From the NCBI RefSeq assembly GCF_001280005.1, contig NZ_LGDW01000474.1, positions 1 to 38,608 on the forward strand: a stretch of DNA of 38,608 nt, in the 5' to 3' direction. The position numbers and the translations under genes are program-made. This DNA is from Streptomyces sp. NRRL WC-3618. Its GTDB lineage: Bacteria; Actinomycetota; Actinomycetes; Streptomycetales; Streptomycetaceae. How positions within the stretch are numbered: the first letter of the stretch is position 1; each line of letters begins with the position of its first letter. The notes beneath the pieces are model-generated. The model was not told where the DNA came from, did not search any database, and was given only the letters and a program-made list of their open reading frames with translations. Shown piece after piece: positions 1 to 7,482 of this stretch.

Positions 1-1
1 C

Positions 2-253
2 GAGGCACCCTCCTCGTCCATTGTCCCGGCCAGGAAGGTGCCTCCCACAGGTTTGCTGCAGGCGCTGGCCCGGGTGCCCGATCCCCGGGATCCACGTGGT
101 GCGCTACCACCTACCCACGCTCCTGGCGACGGGGTGTGCGTGATGACGGCGGCCGGCCACAACTCCCTGGTCGCGATAGCCGAGTGGGCCCACCGCTGTG
201 ATCAGGCGGTACTGGCCCGGCTGGGCTGTTTCGCCGCCGGGGTGTGTCGGCAG
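2..253 (+). pseudogene. ISAs1-family transposase N-terminal remnant
   Basis: The frame is open from base 2 (it may begin before the window) and reads GLLQALARVPDPRDPRG, then a short diverged stretch, then VMTAAGHNSLVAIAEWAHR and LARLGC. This is the N-terminal helical region typical of ISAs1-family DDE transposases. After about base 253 the similarity stops and the next gene's ribosome site begins, so the DDE catalytic domain is absent. The segment between DPRG and VMTAAG is also unlike the usual hydrophobic stretch, which suggests local decay. No terminal inverted repeat for this element was identified. It reads as a dead relic that now supplies upstream DNA to the DUF2795 gene. Confidence 0.75.
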
Positions 254-300
254 CGGATCGTCGGGTACGCGGCGGGCACCCCCGAAGTCTGGAGGCCTTC

Positions 301-693
301 ATGCAACGAGGCAGCGGCCGCGTCAGCGCCCATCGCGACGATGAGATGAAACACGAGGTCCAGGGCCTGCTGAGGTCCGGCCACCCGACCCGCACCGAGG
401 AGTGGCACAACCCGGAACCCGCCGCCGAGGACGATCCGCCGATCGCGGGCGGTCCGGTGGCACCGAGTCGCTCCCCCGCCGCACTGGAGACGGTGCGTTT
501 CGAACTGGCCCGCTATCTGGGCCGTACGTCCTTCCCGGCCGGCCCGCGCGAACTGCGCGCCCTTCTGCGCGTCGGCAACGCCCCCGACACCCTGATCGAG
601 CCACTTCAGGAGCTGCCGGGGAACGCGCGTTACGCCACCGTGCAGGAGCTGGCCGTGGCGGTCGTGAGCGGCCCGACCGAGGGCCCCGCCTGA
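301..693 (+). CDS. DUF2795 domain protein
   Basis: Small soluble protein of 130 residues. The start at 301 is chosen because GGAGG at 291-295 lies 5 nt upstream; an earlier in-frame ATG at 244 falls inside the transposase remnant and lacks such a site. The N-terminus (MQRGSGRVSAHRDDEMKHEV) is followed by a Pro/Glu/Asp-rich linker and then, from about residue 60, the DUF2795 fold (ETVRFELARYLGRTSFPAG...LLRVGNAPDTLIEPLQELP). Family function is unknown. The gene ends 36 nt before the DJ-1 gene and probably shares its transcript. The stop is followed by two copies of GAGGAAAGGACAG (692-704 and 708-720), both resembling ribosome sites. The promoter must lie in the transposase relic or upstream of the window. 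Confidence 0.85.
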   Translation: MQRGSGRVSAHRDDEMKHEVQGLLRSGHPTRTEEWHNPEPAAEDDPPIAGGPVAPSRSPAALETVRFELARYLGRTSFPAGPRELRALLRVGNAPDTLIEPLQELPGNARYATVQELAVAVVSGPTEGPA

Positions 694-729
694 GGAAAGG
701 ACAGCCCGAGGAAAGGACAGGAGGAACCC

Positions 730-1272
730 ATGCGTATCGCGTTTCTGACCGCCCCCGAGGGCGTGGAACAGATCGAGCTCACCGACCCCTGGCAGGCGGT
801 GGCCGACGCGGGCGGTGAGCCCGTGCTCGTGTCGACCGAGCGGGGAAAGGTACAAGCCTTCAACCATCTCGACAAGGCGGACAGCTTCCCCGTGGACGAG
901 GTGACCGGCGAGGCGGCGGCCGAGTCCTTCGACGGGCTCGTACTGCCCGGCGGGGTGGCCAACCCGGACTTCCTGCGCACCGACGAGGGCGCCGTCTCGT
1001 TCGTCCGGGACTTCTTCGACCAGGGCCGGCCGGTCGCCGCGATCTGCCACGCCCCGTGGACCCTCGTGGAGGCGGACGTCGTCCGCGGCCGGGTGCTCAC
1101 GTCGTGGCCGAGTCTGCGCACCGACATCCGCAACGCGGGCGGTGAGTGGGTCGACGAGCAGGTACGGATCTGCGACCACGGACCCAACATCCTGATCACC
1201 AGCCGCAGGCCGGACGACCTGAAGGCGTTCTGCGACGCGCTGGTGAACGAGTTCGGCAAGAAGGCCACCTGA
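730..1272 (+). CDS. DJ-1/PfpI family protein (class I glutamine amidotransferase-like)
   Basis: 180-residue cytosolic flavodoxin-like protein of the DJ-1/PfpI superfamily, whose members act as stress proteins, deglycases or peptidases. The nucleophile elbow is visible as AICHAPW with Cys106 and His107, preceded by VLPGGVANPD. Glu12 in the PEGVE motif is the usual acidic partner. Length fits the single-domain PfpI type. The start has AGGAGG 5 nt upstream. It follows the DUF2795 gene closely, and a hairpin at 1281-1306 ends the unit. Which activity it has cannot be decided from sequence. Confidence 0.92.
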   Translation: MRIAFLTAPEGVEQIELTDPWQAVADAGGEPVLVSTERGKVQAFNHLDKADSFPVDEVTGEAAAESFDGLVLPGGVANPDFLRTDEGAVSFVRDFFDQGRPVAAICHAPWTLVEADVVRGRVLTSWPSLRTDIRNAGGEWVDEQVRICDHGPNILITSRRPDDLKAFCDALVNEFGKKAT

Positions 1273-1280
1273 ACGGCCCG

Positions 1281-1306
1281 CCTGACGGCCTTCGGCCGTC
1301 GGCAGG
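1281..1306 (+). terminator. Hairpin terminator after DJ-1 gene
   Basis: GACGGCC at 1284-1290, loop TTC, GGCCGTC at 1294-1300 is a perfect 7-bp stem. It is extended outward by CCT (1281-1283) and AGG (1304-1306) across a 3-nt bulge. It lies 8 nt after the DJ-1 stop codon. There is no U-tract, as is usual in Streptomyces. Confidence 0.7.
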
Positions 1307-1418
1307 ACCACAGCCGGGCCTTCGTCGCGGCGGTCGCGGCCCACCGGCCTGGGACTCTTCCCCCGGTGCCCCGCTGAGCGTCACCGCCGCGACCGGTGCC
1401 GCTGCGGGATCCCTAAGG

Positions 1419-1496
1419 GCCTGTCGTCACATTCCCGTCTGCCTGGAGACGCCATGCACGCCCTCCGGGCGGGACGACGGGAATGTGACGACAGGC
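1419..1496. repeat. 21-bp perfect inverted repeat, MITE-like element
   Basis: Left arm 1419-1439 (begins GCCTGTCGTCACATTCC) and right arm 1476-1496 (ends GGAATGTGACGACAGGC) are perfect reverse complements over 21 bp, separated by 36 nt. Similarity continues outward with a gap (CCTAAGG on the left, GCTAGGG on the right), and CTA stands on both flanks like a short target duplication. No ORF fits inside. It lies between two convergent genes, so it could be a miniature inverted-repeat transposable element or a bidirectional terminator. The long stem and wide loop favour the former. Confidence 0.75.
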
Positions 1497-1524
1497 GCTA
1501 GGGTTCCGGCAGCGGCACCGATGC

Positions 1525-1758
1525 TCACTCCTGCGTGCAGTCCCGGTCCCGGGCGCCCTCGCGGGTGCGGCCCGAGGCGACCGGGCGGCGCGGATGGCGG
1601 CGCAGGTACTCGCCCTCCAGCTGCGCCATCCGGTCGTTGTGGGCGCGCAGCGCGTCGTTCGAGGCGTGCAGCAGCGTGTCGTGGCGGGTGCGGTGGATCG
1701 TCTCCAGCTCCTTCATCAGCTGCTGGTCGTCCAGCCGGGCCGGTTCGACTCCGTTCAT
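1525..1758 (-). CDS. DUF6158 family small protein
   Basis: 77-residue soluble, helical, highly charged protein (MNGVEPARLDDQQLMKELETIHRTRHDTLL, then ALRAHNDRMAQLEGEYLRRHP). The pattern matches the short streptomycete family now called DUF6158, whose function is unknown. The ATG at 1758 has only a weak ribosome site. A SigB-like promoter (GCTT-N15-GGGTAC) lies about 50 nt upstream on the same strand, so stress induction is possible. It is convergent with the DJ-1 gene across the inverted-repeat element. Confidence 0.85.
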   Translation of the reverse strand: MNGVEPARLDDQQLMKELETIHRTRHDTLLHASNDALRAHNDRMAQLEGEYLRRHPRRPVASGRTREGARDRDCTQE

Positions 1759-1807
1759 GGTGGCACCCCAGTCGTCGTCCGTCGTCCAGTGCTTCGGTAC
1801 GCACCGG

Positions 1808-1832
1808 GTACCCGTGGTCGCACGGGCGAAGC
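1808..1832 (-). promoter_or_regulatory. Possible SigB-type promoter for DUF6158 gene
   Basis: On the minus strand the sequence reads GCTT, 15 nt, GGGTAC. This fits the streptomycete SigB consensus GNNT-N14-16-GGGTAY. It ends 49 nt before the ATG at 1758. The GGGTACCC core is itself palindromic and common in GC-rich DNA, so chance is possible. Confidence 0.4.
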
Positions 1833-1839
1833 CACGCCC

Positions 1840-3459
1840 CTACCGCGCTCGCTCCACCCGCCGCTCGTCCCACACCGGCTCCGGGGTCTCACGGACGCGC
1901 CCGTCACTGCCGAAGACCAGATACCGATCGAACGAACGAGCGAACCAGCGGTCGTGGGTGACGGCGAGCACCGTGCCCTCGAACGCCTCCAGCCCTTCCT
2001 GGAGCGCCTCGGCGGACTCCAGGTCGAGGTTGTCCGTCGGCTCGTCCAGCAGCAGCGCCGTGACACCCTCCAGCTCGAGGAGCAGGATCTGGAAGCGGGC
2101 CTGCTGGCCTCCGGAGAGCCGGTCGAAGCGCTGCTCCGCCTGCGCGGTCAGCTCGTAGCGGCGCAGCCGGGACGAGGCCGCGCCCCGGTCCTGCGAGTGC
2201 TCGGACCACAGGATGTCGAGGAGCGTACGGCCCTCCAGCTCGGGATGGGCGTGCGTCTGGGCGAAGTGCCCGGGCACCACCCGCGCGCCGAGCTTCCACT
2301 CGCCCGTGTGGTTCACGGTGTCACCGGCGAGCAGCCGCAGGAAGTGCGACTTGCCGGAGCCGTTGGAGCCGAGGACGGCGACCCGTTCGCCGTAGAAGAC
2401 CTCCAGGTCGAAGGGTTTCATCAGCCCGGTGAGCTCAAGTCCCTTGCAGGTGACGGCCCTTATGCCGGTCCGGCCGCCCTTGAGCCGCATGGTGATGTCC
2501 TGCTCGCGCGGCGGCTCGGGCGGCGGCCCGGCCTCCTCGAACTTCCGCAGCCTGGTCTGCGCGGCGGCGTAGCGGGACGCCAACTCATGGCTGATGGAGG
2601 CCGCCTGACGGAGGTTCAGCACCAGCTTCTTCAGCTGGGCGTGCTTCTCGTCCCAGCGTCGGCGCAACTCCTCGAAGCGCGCGAACCGTTCGGCCCGCGC
2701 CTCGTGATAGGTGGCGAACCCGGCGCCGTGCACCCACGCGTCAGCGCCGGCGGGCCCGGGTTCGACGGACACGATCTTCTGCGCGGACCGCGAGAGCAGC
2801 TCCCGGTCGTGGGACACGAAGAGCACGGTCTTACGGGTCTCCGCGAGCCGCTCCTCCAGCCACCGCTTGCCGGGTACGTCGAGGTAGTTGTCGGGCTCGT
2901 CGAGCAGCAGCACCTCGTCCGTGCCGCGCAGCAGCGCCTCCAGCACCAGCCGCTTCTGCTCACCGCCGGACAGCGTGCGCACCAGCCGCCACTGGGCCTT
3001 CTCGTACGGCATCCCGAGCGCGGCCGTGGTGCACATGTCCCACAGGGTCTCTGCCTCGTACCCGCGCGCCTCGGCCCAGTCGGAGAGCGCCTGCGCGTAC
3101 TGGAGCTGGGCCGCCTCGTCGTCGACGGTCAGCATGCCGTGCTCGGCGAGGTCGACCGCCTTGGCGGCCTCCTGGATCCGGGGCGTGGCGACCGACACGA
3201 GCAGGTCCCGTACGGTCGTCTCGTCCCGTACGGAGCCCACGAACTGGCGCATCACGCCGAGCCCGCCGCTCACGTTGACGGTCCCGCCGTGCGGTTTCAG
3301 CTCGCCGGAGATCAGCCGCAGCAGGGTCGTCTTCCCGGCGCCGTTGGGTCCCACGAGGGCCACCACGGCCCCTTCGCCCACGCGGAACGACACATCGCCG
3401 AGCAGCGCCCTCCCGTCGGGAAGGTAGTACTCAAGGTGCGCTGCTTCGAGGTGTCCCAT
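1840..3459 (-). CDS. ABC-F family ATP-binding cassette protein
   Basis: 539-residue protein with two ATP-binding cassettes and no membrane segments, the ABC-F arrangement. First cassette: Walker A GPNGAGKT at 37-44, signature LSGGEQKRL, Walker B LLLDEPDNYLD. Second cassette: Walker A GSNGSGKS, signature LSGGQQARF, Walker B LLLDEPTDNLD. The charged, Arg/Lys-rich helical stretch between them is the interdomain linker. ABC-F proteins act on the ribosome as translation factors or antibiotic-protection factors; which applies here is not visible. The ATG at 3459 begins MGHLEAAHLEYYLPDG; further upstream the frame is open but lacks family character. The 73-nt gap after the phosphatase gene suggests one transcript. 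Confidence 0.93.
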   Translation of the reverse strand: MGHLEAAHLEYYLPDGRALLGDVSFRVGEGAVVALVGPNGAGKTTLLRLISGELKPHGGTVNVSGGLGVMRQFVGSVRDETTVRDLLVSVATPRIQEAAKAVDLAEHGMLTVDDEAAQLQYAQALSDWAEARGYEAETLWDMCTTAALGMPYEKAQWRLVRTLSGGEQKRLVLEALLRGTDEVLLLDEPDNYLDVPGKRWLEERLAETRKTVLFVSHDRELLSRSAQKIVSVEPGPAGADAWVHGAGFATYHEARAERFARFEELRRRWDEKHAQLKKLVLNLRQAASISHELASRYAAAQTRLRKFEEAGPPPEPPREQDITMRLKGGRTGIRAVTCKGLELTGLMKPFDLEVFYGERVAVLGSNGSGKSHFLRLLAGDTVNHTGEWKLGARVVPGHFAQTHAHPELEGRTLLDILWSEHSQDRGAASSRLRRYELTAQAEQRFDRLSGGQQARFQILLLELEGVTALLLDEPTDNLDLESAEALQEGLEAFEGTVLAVTHDRWFARSFDRYLVFGSDGRVRETPEPVWDERRVERAR

Positions 3460-3532
3460 GAGGACGCATTCTGCGGGCCGACCACGACCCTGGGCAAACC
3501 CATAAAACGCACACCCGTGCCCGTACCTCGGT

Positions 3533-4189
3533 TCAGCCGTGCAGCGCCTCTCCCGCCGGCCCGCTGCCCGTACCCGGCCCGGCCGCCTCGACGACCGCGC
3601 CCGCCCAGGACACCGCCTTCCAGCCGTCCGCCGGTGAGCCCTCCAGGACGACCACACCGGTGTTGTCGAGCCGGTGCCCGGCGGCGAAGGGCACGTCGAC
3701 GTTGACCGCGCGGGCCGCCGCCCACATCCGGATCACGGCGCCGTGGCTGATCATGACGACGGTGCCGGCCCCGCTGCCTGCGGCCTCCGCGACGACAGCG
3801 TCGAACCGCCCGAGCGACTCCACCCCGTTCTCGCCGCCCGGCATCCGCAGCTCCGTGTCCCCGGCGGCCCACGCGAACAGGGTGGTCATGTACGTGTGCG
3901 CGGCCTCGTCGTCGCCCCGCATCTCCAGGTCCCCGGCGGCCACCTCACGGATCCCGTCCCGCACGACCACGTCGAGGCCACGCGCCCCGGCCAGCGGGGC
4001 GGCGGTCAGCTGCGTACGGATGAGCGTGGAGGCGTACAGCGTGTCGATGTTCTCGTCAGCGAGTGCCTCCGGCAGCGCGGCGGCCTGCCGCTCCCCCAGC
4101 TCGGTCAGTGCGGCGCCCGGAACAGCGGTGTCCAGCAGGAACTTCAGGTTCGACGGGGTCTGACCGTGCCGGATGAGCAGCAGACGCAT
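3533..4189 (-). CDS. Histidine phosphatase family protein (phosphoglycerate mutase-like)
   Basis: 218-residue cytosolic phosphohydrolase of the histidine-phosphatase superfamily. The catalytic RHGQT motif is at residues 7-11 (His8 is the phospho-acceptor), with the second conserved His in MISHGAVIRMW at 149 and supporting Arg58 and Glu82. The C-terminus is Gly/Ala-rich. The ATG at 4189 has AGGGA 6 nt upstream. It is divergent from the PAP2-DAG-kinase gene, sharing a 91-nt promoter region, and reads towards the ABC-F gene. The substrate is unknown; annotation as a true glycolytic mutase would not be justified. Confidence 0.93.
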   Translation of the reverse strand: MRLLLIRHGQTPSNLKFLLDTAVPGAALTELGERQAAALPEALADENIDTLYASTLIRTQLTAAPLAGARGLDVVVRDGIREVAAGDLEMRGDDEAAHTYMTTLFAWAAGDTELRMPGGENGVESLGRFDAVVAEAAGSGAGTVVMISHGAVIRMWAAARAVNVDVPFAAGHRLDNTGVVVLEGSPADGWKAVSWAGAVVEAAGPGTGSGPAGEALHG

Positions 4190-4280
4190 ACGGATTCCCT
4201 CTCGCCCTGACGACTTCGCGACGAGCCCCGTGACCTGTTCGACAAGACAAAAAGGCTCACTTCAGGGTACCCAGAGCGTC

Positions 4281-5774
4281 ATGACCGCAGACTTCGACCT
4301 CACCGTCCCGCTGCCCGGCCGCCATGCCGTGCGGGAGAAACTGCTGAATCTCGACCTCCGGGTGTTCGAGACCGCCGCCGCCCTGAACTGGCCGGGCGCC
4401 GAGCGCGTCCTGCCGAGGCTCAGCCGCGGCGCGAACCACGGCGTCCTGTGGTTCGCGACGGCCGCCGCCCTCGCGGCCACCGGCAGCCCCCGGGCCCGCC
4501 GGGCCGCCGTCCGGGGCCTCGCCTCCCTCGCCGTGGCCTCCGCGACGATCAACACCGTCGGCAAGCGCTCGGTACGCCGTCCGCGCCCCGTCCTCGACCC
4601 CGTACCGCTGGTCAGGCAGCTGAAGCGGCAGCCGATCACCACATCGTTCCCGTCCGGGCACGCCGCGTCGGCGGCCGCCTTCGCCACCGGTGTCGCCCTG
4701 GAGTCGCGGGGCCTCGGGGCGCTGGTGGCGCCGATCGCCTTCTCGGTGGCGATGTCCAGGGTCTACACCGGGGTCCACTTCCCCAGTGACGTGCTCGCGG
4801 GCGCGGCCCTGGGCGCGGGCGCCGCGTTCGTCGTACGGGAACTCCTGCCGGTCCGTGACCGGGTCACGCCCCCGGCCCAGCCGCACGCGACGGCCCCGGC
4901 GCTGGCCGACGGCGAGGGTCTGGTCCTGGTGGCGAACACGGCGGCGGGCACCGGGGACCGGGTCCGTGCCCTGGAGGACGCGCTGCCGCTCGCGGAGATC
5001 GTGGAGTGCGCGCCTGAGGACCTCCCCGGCGAGCTGGAGAAGGCGGCGGCACGCTGCCGGGTGCTCGGGGTGTGCGGCGGCGACGGCACGGTGAACACGG
5101 GCGCCGCGGTCGCCCTGCGGCACGGCCTGCCACTCGTGGTGCTGCCCGGCGGCACGCTCAACCACTTCGCGCTCGACCTGGGCGTCGAGGACGTCCGCGA
5201 TGTCGGGCGGGCGGTGCGGCAGGGCGAGGCGGTGCGGGTGGACGTGGGCCGGTTCCGGTCCGGGGACCAGGAGGGCGTCTTCCTCAACACATGCAGTCTG
5301 GGCGTCTATCCGGAGCTGGTGCGCGAACGGGAGCGCTGGTCCGACCGGATCGGCGGCTGGCCGGCCGGGGTGCTCGCGGCGGTACGTGTCCTGCGCGCCG
5401 ACCGTCACCCTCTGGAGACTCAACTCCGGGGCGGGCGGCGTCCGTTGTGGCTGCTGTTCGCGGGCAACGGCACGTACCACCGGCTGGGCCTCGTGCCGGC
5501 CCGACGGCTCGACCTGGCGGACGGGCGGCTCGACGTACGGGTGGTGCACGGCGGTCGCGGGCCCGCGCTACGTCTCCTGGCGGCGGCCGTGGCGGGCCCG
5601 CTGACCCGCTCCCCCGCCCACGCGGGCGTCCTGGTCCACCGACTCCACCTGGACGAGGTGCCGCCGGGCACCCTCCTCGCGTACGACGGCGAAGTCACGG
5701 AGGTGTCGGGCGGGGTGACCCTCGAAAAGCTCCCGGAGGCACTGACCGTCTACCGACCGCTCGGCGGCAACTGA
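4281..5774 (+). CDS. Bifunctional PAP2 phosphatase / diacylglycerol kinase-like protein
   Basis: 497-residue fusion. The N-terminal half is a membrane PAP2 phosphatase: KRSVRRPRP (95-103), PSGH (124-127) and SRVYTGVHFPSD (159-170) give the three catalytic blocks, and hydrophobic helices surround them. The C-terminal half is a diacylglycerol/lipid kinase domain with CGGDGTVNTG (265-274) and LPGGTLNHFALDLG. The two activities act in opposite directions on lipid phosphates, so the pairing suggests lipid head-group remodelling at the membrane; the substrate is an inference. ATG at 4281 is preferred; an upstream in-frame start at 4173 would overlap the divergent gene. The fusion is common in actinomycetes. 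Confidence 0.92.
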   Translation: MTADFDLTVPLPGRHAVREKLLNLDLRVFETAAALNWPGAERVLPRLSRGANHGVLWFATAAALAATGSPRARRAAVRGLASLAVASATINTVGKRSVRRPRPVLDPVPLVRQLKRQPITTSFPSGHAASAAAFATGVALESRGLGALVAPIAFSVAMSRVYTGVHFPSDVLAGAALGAGAAFVVRELLPVRDRVTPPAQPHATAPALADGEGLVLVANTAAGTGDRVRALEDALPLAEIVECAPEDLPGELEKAAARCRVLGVCGGDGTVNTGAAVALRHGLPLVVLPGGTLNHFALDLGVEDVRDVGRAVRQGEAVRVDVGRFRSGDQEGVFLNTCSLGVYPELVRERERWSDRIGGWPAGVLAAVRVLRADRHPLETQLRGGRRPLWLLFAGNGTYHRLGLVPARRLDLADGRLDVRVVHGGRGPALRLLAAAVAGPLTRSPAHAGVLVHRLHLDEVPPGTLLAYDGEVTEVSGGVTLEKLPEALTVYRPLGGN

Positions 5775-5900
5775 CCGCCACTGCCCGCCCCTTCTCCACC
5801 AGCGTCCACATGACAAGACGCCGGTCTCATTATTCGGCACGGGTGCGTACGGTGATGAGCGAGTCGTTCGACGCGGGTCGTTCGAGAAGGGGGCACGGTC

Positions 5901-6734
5901 ATGTCCAAGCCGCAGTCACAGCCGCAGGAGACCGCCGTCTACACGCACGGGCACCACGAGTCGGTGCTCCGCTCACACACCTGGCGCACCGCCGCCAACT
6001 CGGCGGCGTACCTCCTCGGCTCCCTGAAGCCGCACATGAGGATCCTGGACATCGGCTGCGGCCCCGGCACGATCACCGCCGACCTGGCCGCACTGGTCCC
6101 GGACGGGCACGTCACCGGCGTCGACCGGGCGCCGGGCATCCTGGACCAGGCCAGGGCCACGGCCGCCGAACGGGGCCTGGACAACGTCGAGTTCGCGCAA
6201 GCGGACATCCACGCGCTGGACTTCCCGGACGACACGTTCAGTGTGGTCCACGCCCATCAGGTGCTCCAGCACGTGGGTGACCCGGTGCGGGCGCTGCGCG
6301 AGATGCACCGGGTCACCAAGCCGGGCGGGTACGTCGCCGTCCGCGATTCGGACTACCTGGCCATGGCCTGGTATCCGGCGTCGGAGGGCATGGACGACTG
6401 GCTGGACCTGTACCGGCGGGTGGCCCGGGCCAACGGGGGCGAGCCGGACGCGGGCCGCCGACTGAAGTCCTGGGCGCTGCGGGCCGGGCTCACGGACATC
6501 CACGCCACCTCCAGCACGTGGACATTCGCCGACGCCGACGCAATCGCCTGGTGGAGCGGCCTGTGGGCGGACCGGACGCTCGCGTCGGCGTACGCGGACC
6601 GGGCCACGGAAGGCGGGCTGGCGACCCCGGAGCGGCTGCGGGCGGTCTCGGAGGCCTGGCGGGAGTGGGGACGCCGGGAGGACGCCTGGTTCACCGTGCC
6701 GCACGGAGAGATTCTCTGCCGAAAGGCCCCCTGA
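5901..6734 (+). CDS. Class I SAM-dependent methyltransferase
   Basis: 277-residue soluble Rossmann methyltransferase. Motif I is ILDIGCGPGTITADLA (48-63), followed by an acidic strand end (VTGVD), motif II-like QADIHALDFPDDTFSVVHAHQVLQHV, and the post-motif region ALREMHRVTKPGGYVAVRD. The C-terminal third is a substrate cap typical of the UbiE/Methyltransf_11 group. AAGGGGG lies about 7 nt before the ATG. The upstream leader has GTCGTTCGA twice (5863-5871 and 5877-5885). The substrate is unknown; neighbours do not show a pathway. Confidence 0.92.
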   Translation: MSKPQSQPQETAVYTHGHHESVLRSHTWRTAANSAAYLLGSLKPHMRILDIGCGPGTITADLAALVPDGHVTGVDRAPGILDQARATAAERGLDNVEFAQADIHALDFPDDTFSVVHAHQVLQHVGDPVRALREMHRVTKPGGYVAVRDSDYLAMAWYPASEGMDDWLDLYRRVARANGGEPDAGRRLKSWALRAGLTDIHATSSTWTFADADAIAWWSGLWADRTLASAYADRATEGGLATPERLRAVSEAWREWGRREDAWFTVPHGEILCRKAP

Positions 6735-6796
6735 ATCGACCGGGTGATGTCTGATCCGCAGATTTCGGGAAACTCGGTGTGCAGGAGGTTCACACT

Positions 6797-6967
6797 ATGG
6801 TTCCCATTCTGCTCGTACTGCTTCTGGCCCTGATTCTCTTCGGTGCCGGATTCGCAGTGAAAATACTCTGGTGGATCGCGCTCATCGTGCTGGTCATCTG
6901 GCTCCTGGGATTCCTGGTGCGGGGCACGAGCGCGAGCGGATCAAGGGGTCGCTGGTATCGCTGGTAG
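6797..6967 (+). CDS. Small hydrophobic membrane peptide
   Basis: 56-residue peptide with one long or two short membrane segments (VPILLVLLLALILFGAGFA then ILWWIALIVLVIWLLGFLV) and a basic Trp/Tyr tail ending RGRWYRW. GGAGG at 6784-6788 lies 8 nt before the ATG at 6797, which decides the start over the in-frame ATG at 6779. Short hydrophobic proteins of this form are widespread in streptomycetes and usually named only hydrophobic protein. A weak SigB-like site (GTCT-N14-GGGAAA, 6749-6772) is upstream. It is convergent with gvpK. Function unknown. Confidence 0.85.
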   Translation: MVPILLVLLLALILFGAGFAVKILWWIALIVLVIWLLGFLVRGTSASGSRGRWYRW

Positions 6968-7015
6968 GTACCGCAGGAACCCGGCACAGGTAAGACACAG
7001 GTAACAGGTAAGCGG

Positions 7016-7297
7016 TCAGTCCCTAGGCAGCAGGGGGCCCAGCGGCCCGAGGTCCAGATTCAGGTCCTCGGGCCGCAGCCCGTACCGCTCCCTCAGCTCG
7101 GCCATCCGCTCGTCGAGGAGCATGAGGGTGAGCCCCACACGCTCCTCCTGCTCCTCGCTCATCTCCCCCGTGTCGAAGCGGCGCACGGCCTGGCGCTCCA
7201 TGAGCTGCCGGAGCAACTCGACCACCGTCAGGACGAGTTTGACCAGATCACGTTCGACGGTGTCGGGTTCGAGGTCGAGACGATTACGGCCACTCAC
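7016..7297 (-). CDS. gvpK: Gas vesicle protein GvpK
   Basis: 93-residue helical protein, last gene of the gas-vesicle cluster. The GvpK pattern is clear: LDLEPDTVERDLVKLVLTVVELLRQLMERQAVRRFDTGEMSEEQEERVGLTLMLLDERMAELRERYGL. GvpK is an accessory factor needed for vesicle assembly in other organisms. Its ATG overlaps the gvpS stop by 4 nt, giving translational coupling. Only 48 nt separate it from the convergent hydrophobic peptide gene, and no strong terminator is visible there, only short ACAGGTAA-like repeats. Confidence 0.95.
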   Translation of the reverse strand: MSGRNRLDLEPDTVERDLVKLVLTVVELLRQLMERQAVRRFDTGEMSEEQEERVGLTLMLLDERMAELRERYGLRPEDLNLDLGPLGPLLPRD

Positions 7298-7482
7298 GTC
7301 AACTCTCCCCAGGGCGAGGGTACTTGTTCGTTCACTGAGCTGATCAGCGCGTTCAGGTCGATCCGTACGAGATCCACGTCCGCGATGCGCAGGGTGATGT
7401 CCCCGGTGATGACGACCCCGCCGGCGAGCAGCCGGTCGAGCAGGTCGACCAGGGCGACCTCACGACGTTCGACGACGGTCAC
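7294..7482 (-). CDS. gvpS: Gas vesicle protein GvpS (GvpA/J-related)
   Basis: 62-residue GvpA-family protein. It keeps the family core ALVDLLDRLLAGGVVITGDITLRIADVDLVRIDLNALISSV, the helix-strand-strand-helix unit of the vesicle shell proteins, but lacks the long C-terminal extension of GvpA. Position between gvpL and gvpK matches the actinomycete order. It overlaps both neighbours by 4 nt. Likely a minor shell or nucleating subunit; this is inferred from the family. Confidence 0.92.
   Translation of the reverse strand: MTVVERREVALVDLLDRLLAGGVVITGDITLRIADVDLVRIDLNALISSVNEQVPSPWGELT

Noticed and set aside
4266..4292. GGGTACCC with GTCT at 16 nt as a SigB promoter for the histidine phosphatase
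   Set aside because: The fit is only on the minus strand, the -35 would lie inside the neighbouring coding sequence, and the palindrome is common by chance. Kept out of the features.
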